From assembly GCF_016463975.1 (NCBI RefSeq), contig NZ_JAEMNX010000010.1, positions 105,835 through 169,834 on the forward strand: a stretch of DNA of 64,000 nucleotides, read 5' to 3'. How positions within the stretch are numbered: position 1 is the stretch's first letter; each line of letters starts with the position of its first letter. Of the stretch, positions 59,995 through 64,000 are shown piece after piece. Under the pieces are notes generated by a model. That model was not told where the DNA came from and searched no databases. It saw nothing but the letters and a program-made list of their open reading frames with translations. The position numbers and the translations under genes were made by a program. This DNA comes from Marinomonas transparens. Its GTDB lineage: Bacteria > Pseudomonadota > Gammaproteobacteria > Pseudomonadales > Marinomonadaceae.

Positions 59995-61307
59995 ACTCGA
60001 TCTCCCATAACCATATTTGGTAACCATGTAGCAATGCTAGGAAACACACACAAAAGAATAATCGCAATCACCATACAGGCTACATAAGGCAAAGACCCCA
60101 ACAGAATGGTTTTCAGCGATATATCTGGCGCAATGCCATTGATAACATACAAATTGAGCCCTACGGGTGGACTGATCAAACCAATCTCCATATTGATGGT
60201 CAACACCACAGCAAACCAAATAGGGTCAAAACCAGCGGCCGTTATAATTGGCAACAAAATAGGCGCGGACATCAGAATCACTGCAACAGGAGGTAGAAAG
60301 AAACCTGCAATCAGTAGAAAAATGTTCACCGCAATCATCAATACCCAGCGATTAACCTCTAACGTACCAATCCATTCAGCAATTGACTGCGTAATAAACA
60401 AACTAGAAAGCATGTAACTAAAGACACCCGCCGCCGCGATGATAAATAAAATCATCACGCTTTCACGGGTACTATCGCGAAGCACAACCCACAGCGCTTT
60501 AGGATGCCACAAACGATAAATAATCATCGCGATAACAAGACACAACAAAGCCCCTACTGCGGCAGTCTCAGATGGTGTCGCCACACCACCATACATGGCA
60601 TACAAAACCCCAGCGATGATTGCTAGAAATGGAACAACGCGAGGCAAAACTTCAAAGCGTTCGCGCCAGCTATAGCTACCTGTTGCGAGTAACTCTTTAT
60701 TGCCTGACTTCCAAGTTGAATACAACGACCACACCATAAACAGGCCAACCAGCATCAAACCGGGCGTCACACCGGCTAAAAACAAACGTCCAATGGATGT
60801 CTCTGTCGCAATCCCATAAACAATCATGGTCACGGAGGGAGGAATGAGAATACCGAGCGTCCCCCCTGCGGCGATAGAGCCCGAAGCAACACCATCAGGA
60901 TAACCCCGCTTACGCATTTCGGGTATGCCCATCTTACCAATCGCGGCACAGGTTGCAGGAGAGGACCCCGACATGGCGGCAAATAAGGCGCAAGCTCCTA
61001 GGTTCGATATCACTAAACCACCAGGCACACGGGTTAGCCAACGCTCTAGCGCTTCATATAAATCGGCCCCAGCTCGGGTTGACGAAATAGAAGCGCCCAT
61101 AATGATAAACATAGGAATGGACAACAGAGCGAAACTATCCAGCTTGCCAAAAAATATTTCCGGTAAAAGCTCTAAAGAACGCATGCCATCAAACACCAGC
61201 AAAAAGCCCCCAGACACTATCAATAGACCGATGGCCACCGATACACCTGAAAATAACGTGAGAATCGTCAATACGGCAACTATTGCACCTAATACAAGAG
61301 GATCCAT
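59991..61307 (-). CDS. TRAP transporter large permease (DctM type), probable malonate uptake
   Basis: The 12-helix channel subunit of a TRAP secondary transporter, 438 residues. Its typical stretches are GVSVAIGLLIVSGGFLL, PMFIIMGASISSTRAGADL, GSSPATCAAIGKMGIPEM and PPSVTMIVYGIATETSIGRLFLAG. Its context with malonyl-CoA genes suggests malonate or a related C3-C4 dicarboxylate as substrate. I recall a MatPQM malonate TRAP system from Sinorhizobium, which is the same arrangement. ATG 61307 has GGAGGAC upstream and overlaps the DctQ stop (TAATG). Confidence 0.9.
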   Translation of the reverse strand: MDPLVLGAIVAVLTILTLFSGVSVAIGLLIVSGGFLLVFDGMRSLELLPEIFFGKLDSFALLSIPMFIIMGASISSTRAGADLYEALERWLTRVPGGLVISNLGACALFAAMSGSSPATCAAIGKMGIPEMRKRGYPDGVASGSIAAGGTLGILIPPSVTMIVYGIATETSIGRLFLAGVTPGLMLVGLFMVWSLYSTWKSGNKELLATGSYSWRERFEVLPRVVPFLAIIAGVLYAMYGGVATPSETAAVGALLCLVIAMIIYRLWHPKALWVVLRDSTRESVMILFIIAAAGVFSYMLSSLFITQSIAEWIGTLEVNRWVLMIAVNIFLLIAGFFLPPVAVILMSAPILLPIITAAGFDPIWFAVVLTINMEIGLISPPVGLNLYVINGIAPDISLKTILLGSLPYVACMVIAIILLCVFPSIATWLPNMVMGDRV

Positions 61308-61858
61308 TATTTGTCCTCCAAGCCAAATGGCCTATCTTTACCAATAATAGCCGCTGAAAAATCTGCTAATAATTGAAGAAACAACAAGAAAAAGCCAACA
61401 GGCAATGCAAGATAAGGAATCCACAGTCGTACCCCCCAAACACTATCCGACTTCCAATTACGCTCATAAGCTAGGTGCCAATTTTCAAACCCATAAAAGC
61501 CCATCACGAGAATAATCACTAGTGATAAGACAAGCGTAAATAAGTAGAGATATTTACGCAGCAGCATAGGCAACAAAATGGGAATAAGATCGACATTTAC
61601 ATGCCCACGCAATAGTTGTACATAAGGCAACCCCATTAAGGTCGCCGATATCATCAGATAAACGACAGCTTCCGTTTGCCAAATAGTCGATAAATTAAGC
61701 ACTGCTCGAACATAAATCATTTGGCAAGTGATAACGACAGCGGCCACTATCATCAACGCCGCTAGCCAACCCGATAACGTCGACATCCAAGATACAAGGT
61801 AGATAAACTTATGTGATATTCCTTGACTGCCATTAGCATATTGATTTGGTAACCTCAT
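61307..61858 (-). CDS. TRAP transporter small permease (DctQ type)
   Basis: A four-helix accessory membrane subunit of 183 residues, with the family pattern at the first helix, a polar loop TEAVVYLMISATLMGLPYVQLLRGHVNVDLI (about 65-95) and the C-terminal helix VGFFLLFLQLLADFSAAII. I chose ATG 61858 over the upstream frame start at 61927 because it has GGGG upstream and fits the gap after the binding protein gene. It stops one base into the DctM start. Confidence 0.9.
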   Translation of the reverse strand: MRLPNQYANGSQGISHKFIYLVSWMSTLSGWLAALMIVAAVVITCQMIYVRAVLNLSTIWQTEAVVYLMISATLMGLPYVQLLRGHVNVDLIPILLPMLLRKYLYLFTLVLSLVIILVMGFYGFENWHLAYERNWKSDSVWGVRLWIPYLALPVGFFLLFLQLLADFSAAIIGKDRPFGLEDK

Positions 61859-61868
61859 TATCCAGCCC

Positions 61869-62855
61869 CTATTCAACCGCCAACGCCAAATCAAGCAATG
61901 CTTGGCCACCAGAAACATCCTCGGCAAACTTTTTATACGAGGTTCCTTTAGCCAATTCTCGCCACTCAGTAAAATCTGCAGGCGTCATTTCAACAACTTC
62001 TACGCCAGCTTTTCGAAATACGTCAGCTGACGCTGCATCTTGCTTCTTCGCTTCCACTAAATAGAAGTTTTGTGCTTTTTTTGATGCCGCCAATAGTGCG
62101 GCTTGTTGATCACTGTTTAAATTTTCAAATGTGGTTTTGTTCATTAATAGAGGCTGATACATAAACCAGAGAGCGACATCAGCCGCCGGTGTGTAGCACT
62201 TAGCTTGTTCATAAATTCGATACGAAACGAATGACGCCGATGACGTATTCGCACCATTAAGAACACCGGTTTGCATTGCGTTATATATTTCAGATGACGC
62301 CATAGAGGCAATAGAAGCACCGGCACCTGCTAGCATCTGTTCAAACGACTTACCCGCCGCTCGCATTTGCAAGCCTTTCACATCAGCAGGCTTAGTAATG
62401 CATTTGTCTTTTCCAACAAAGCCTCCTGCCAAATAACCATGAACTAATACCATGACATCATCTTCTGCCATTTTTTTCTCAATCTCTTTCATAAAAGAAG
62501 AGTTGCTCAGACGAGCTGCATGGTCATGATTTTTAACTAAGCCTGGCATTAAAGTCAGGTTATAAGCGGGCTGTTGACCACCCGCATAACTAAGAGGTAC
62601 CAAGGTCATATCCAACTGACCACGGCTGACTGGACGATACTGTTCACGAGGTTTAAATAATGATTTCGAGCCAAAAATTTTAATGGTTAAATCTACATCC
62701 GCCGCTTTTACGTCGTCTGCCACCATCTGCGCAACTTGATGACGAATATCTTTATTTGACCACTGGTGAGATAACCTTAACTCTTCAGCGCTGGTAGCAA
62801 AACTACCTCCGAAAGCCGCTAATGTGATAAGTGATTTAAAGAGGATCTTCTTCAT
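61869..62855 (-). CDS. TRAP transporter solute-binding protein (DctP type)
   Basis: The periplasmic receptor of the TRAP system, 328 residues, with a signal peptide to about residue 23 (cleavage after ATSA). The body has the DctP features: LFKPREQYRPVSRGQLDMTLVPLSYAGG, the conserved Arg-binding region GLQMRAAGKSFEQML (about 165-179; the Arg anchors the carboxylate) and NAMQTGVLNGANTS. The context points to malonate; other C4 acids are possible. ATG 62855 is preceded by AGGAG. It is the first gene of the operon and is divergent from the GntR regulator. Confidence 0.9.
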   Translation of the reverse strand: MKKILFKSLITLAAFGGSFATSAEELRLSHQWSNKDIRHQVAQMVADDVKAADVDLTIKIFGSKSLFKPREQYRPVSRGQLDMTLVPLSYAGGQQPAYNLTLMPGLVKNHDHAARLSNSSFMKEIEKKMAEDDVMVLVHGYLAGGFVGKDKCITKPADVKGLQMRAAGKSFEQMLAGAGASIASMASSEIYNAMQTGVLNGANTSSASFVSYRIYEQAKCYTPAADVALWFMYQPLLMNKTTFENLNSDQQAALLAASKKAQNFYLVEAKKQDAASADVFRKAGVEVVEMTPADFTEWRELAKGTSYKKFAEDVSGGQALLDLALAVE

Positions 62856-63007
62856 TATTATTTCTCCTAAGGATTTATTTTTATTTTAGAGAATCTCGCA
62901 CTTCACTCTATTTTCTATAGAGTTAGTGTCTTTTTTGACAGACGCCAAACGTAAATATTTACCTATATAATACAAACCATAATTTAAAATACACAATATG
63001 ATATTTG

Positions 63008-63017
63008 TTGTATACAA
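63008..63017. promoter_or_regulatory. Palindromic GntR/FCD-type operator
   Basis: TTGTATACAA, a perfect 10-base palindrome, lies 39 bases before the regulator's ATG, in the divergent intergenic region (62856-63055). GntR/FCD regulators, including those of malonate genes, bind such TTGT-ACAA elements. A related ATAATACAAA half-like element occurs nearby at about 62967-62976. Confidence 0.55.
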
Positions 63018-63055
63018 TTTGTTCAGTGTATTTCCTAATGTGGTATAGTGAACCA

Positions 63056-63697
63056 ATGAAAAATTCAGATATTATTGCTAGTACATTAGAAGAATCGATC
63101 TTACGAGGCGATTACCAAACCGGTGAGCGGCTCAATGAGGTCGCTCTCTCCACTGAATTTGGCGTATCAAGAACACCAATAAGAGAAGCACTGCAAAAGC
63201 TTACAAAATCCGGCCTAGTAGAACAGATACACAGAAAAGGGGTTTTTGTTCGCCAACCTGGTCCTGTTGAGCTGATTGAGCTCTTTGAAATGATGGCAGA
63301 ACTCGAAGCTTCATGTGGTCGCCTTGCCGCTCTACGCATATCAGAAGTCGCTTTAGAAAAACTAAGAGAGGCAAATGGTAAATGTAAGATCGCTATGACT
63401 GCAGGCGAAGCAGATACCTATTACTATGCCAACGAAGTCTTCCACATGATCATTTATCGCGAGTCAGGTAATAGCATTCTAGAACAAGAGACTAAGCGGC
63501 TACATCAAAGGCTAAAGCCCTATCGTCGTCTGCAACTGCAAGTCCGAGGACGCATGCCACAATCTATGTCCGAGCATGAGCAAATAGTAGAAGCCCTCAC
63601 CCAAGGAGAATCAGACAAAGCGGCCCAGTTACTGCGTGGCCATGTTACTATCCAAGGCGAAAAATTCCGACATTTACTCTCCGCACTAAAGAAATAA
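63056..63697 (+). CDS. GntR family (FCD subfamily) regulator, MatR/MdcY-like
   Basis: A 213-residue regulator. The N-terminal winged helix (about 5-68) has GERLNEVALSTEFGVSRTPIREALQKLTKSG. The C-terminal FCD domain (about 75-210) has the metal-binding acidic/His pattern: EMMAELEASCGRLAA, EVFHMII and SEHEQIVEALTQG, where the conserved Asp/His residues chelate metal and the effector. It is divergent from the malonate operon, so malonate-responsive control is likely. The open frame extends 17 codons upstream; ATG 63056 is chosen because KNSDIIASTLEESI is the typical GntR opening. Confidence 0.88.
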   Translation: MKNSDIIASTLEESILRGDYQTGERLNEVALSTEFGVSRTPIREALQKLTKSGLVEQIHRKGVFVRQPGPVELIELFEMMAELEASCGRLAALRISEVALEKLREANGKCKIAMTAGEADTYYYANEVFHMIIYRESGNSILEQETKRLHQRLKPYRRLQLQVRGRMPQSMSEHEQIVEALTQGESDKAAQLLRGHVTIQGEKFRHLLSALKK

Positions 63698-64000
63698 CAA
63701 CCAACCTTTCAAATTTCCACGTATATATACCCTTACGGGACTACGACTACCATCGACGATGGCAATCGCCTGAGGCGAATAAAAAGCCACCATTGGATAA
63801 TACCAATGCATACCGCCCCAAGAAGTGTGTCTTCAATAAAGAGCCCCACACTTGCCTATTGACGTTCTCTACAGACAAAAAAAAGCCCTGACAGCTGTGC
63901 TATCAGGGCTTTCTTAATAAAGCCGTATAGAGCCCCTTAAGTGCGAAGCATAACAAAAAGACGACGACCTCAATGATCTGACGCTTCGCGTCATCCCCTA
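63698..64000. other. Gene-free right edge with a cluster of short perfect inverted repeats
   Basis: No convincing gene lies here. Visible inverted repeats: CCATC/GATGG around 63750-63762 (loop GAC), TCGCC/GGCGA at 63766-63778 (loop TGA), CATTGG/CCAATG at 63791-63808, AAGTGTG/CACACTT at 63823-63853 and the terminator at 63882-63912. A TGACGC/GCGTCA pair lies near 63978-63994. The stretch may be an intergenic repeat, a small structured RNA or the 3' region of a gene entering from the right. Confidence 0.5.
63877..63912 (-). terminator. Rho-independent terminator at the right edge
   Basis: Stem AAAGCCCTGA/TCAGGGCTTT (63882-63891 with 63903-63912), loop of 11 bases, with eight A residues left of it (63877-63884). 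On the minus strand this ends in T8, so it most likely terminates a gene that comes in from beyond 64000; it could also serve the GntR gene. Confidence 0.8.

Noticed and set aside
63698..63860. Possible short protein on the plus strand after the GntR regulator
   Set aside because: A frame (TTTTIDDGNRLRRIK) stays open for about 50 codons but has no start codon with ribosome-binding site and no family resemblance; the DNA is better explained by hairpins.
63903..64000. 32-codon open frame on the minus strand running off the right edge
   Set aside because: Its stop lies inside the terminator stem and no motif is recognisable. A gene may enter from the right, but its end cannot be fixed from this window.

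Overview
This window looks like chromosomal DNA of a marine gammaproteobacterium, most likely Marinomonas or a close Oceanospirillales relative. That placement is an inference from the gene order and protein sequences; there is no rRNA gene to confirm it. Gene density is high and I see no insertion sequence, prophage, tRNA, rRNA or CRISPR array. Much of the backbone follows an order I recall from Pseudomonas: gltD-gltB-damX-aroB-aroK-pilus genes, divergent ponA/mrcA, maeB, nuclease, rpmE, priA, SPOR protein, hslV-hslU-DUF971. Accessory modules are spliced into or beside it.

Layout. 1-2648: part of a type I restriction-modification locus (hsdM complete, hsdS cut by the left edge). 2736-5372: two drug-efflux type transporters (MATE, Bcr/CflA MFS). 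5449-15439: a sugar-acid module with a GbpR-like LysR regulator and a leftward seven-gene operon. It has a ChvE/GguAB-type sugar ABC importer, a GguC/AraD1-like FAH protein, an SDR sugar dehydrogenase, an IlvD/Edd-type aldonate dehydratase and a 2-oxoglutarate semialdehyde dehydrogenase. Together these form an almost complete oxidative (Weimberg-type) pentose pathway ending in 2-oxoglutarate. 15735-17842: a CPA2 antiporter and two small proteins.

17988-33191: glutamate synthase (gltBD), DamX-like SPOR ATPase, aroB, aroK, a compact HofQ/PilQ-type secretin locus with two fused-looking inner-membrane proteins, and divergent PBP1A. 33251-42639: LOG-family protein, malic enzyme, secreted nuclease, L31, PriA, an FtsN-like SPOR protein, HslVU behind a readable sigma-32 promoter, a DUF971 protein and UbiJ.

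42668-49502: an EamA exporter, then a xenosiderophore module (AraC regulator with a Fur box, RhtX/FptX-type MFS importer, TonB-dependent receptor, DUF2470 plus siderophore-interacting flavoreductase). 49556-57052: asparaginase, ArgRS, threonine deaminase divergent from RpiA, a ZntB/CorA channel and fructose bisphosphatase. 57219-63697: a malonate module with a GntR/FCD regulator divergent from a TRAP transporter (PQM), malonyl-CoA decarboxylase and malonyl-CoA synthetase. The right edge (63698-64000) has no convincing gene but holds a cluster of short perfect inverted repeats.

The points most worth a second look are the reduced secretin/DNA-uptake locus, the Weimberg operon with a GguC-like protein in the dehydratase slot, the self-contained siderophore and malonate cassettes with visible operators, the orphan ubiJ and displaced argS, and the hairpin cluster at the right edge.
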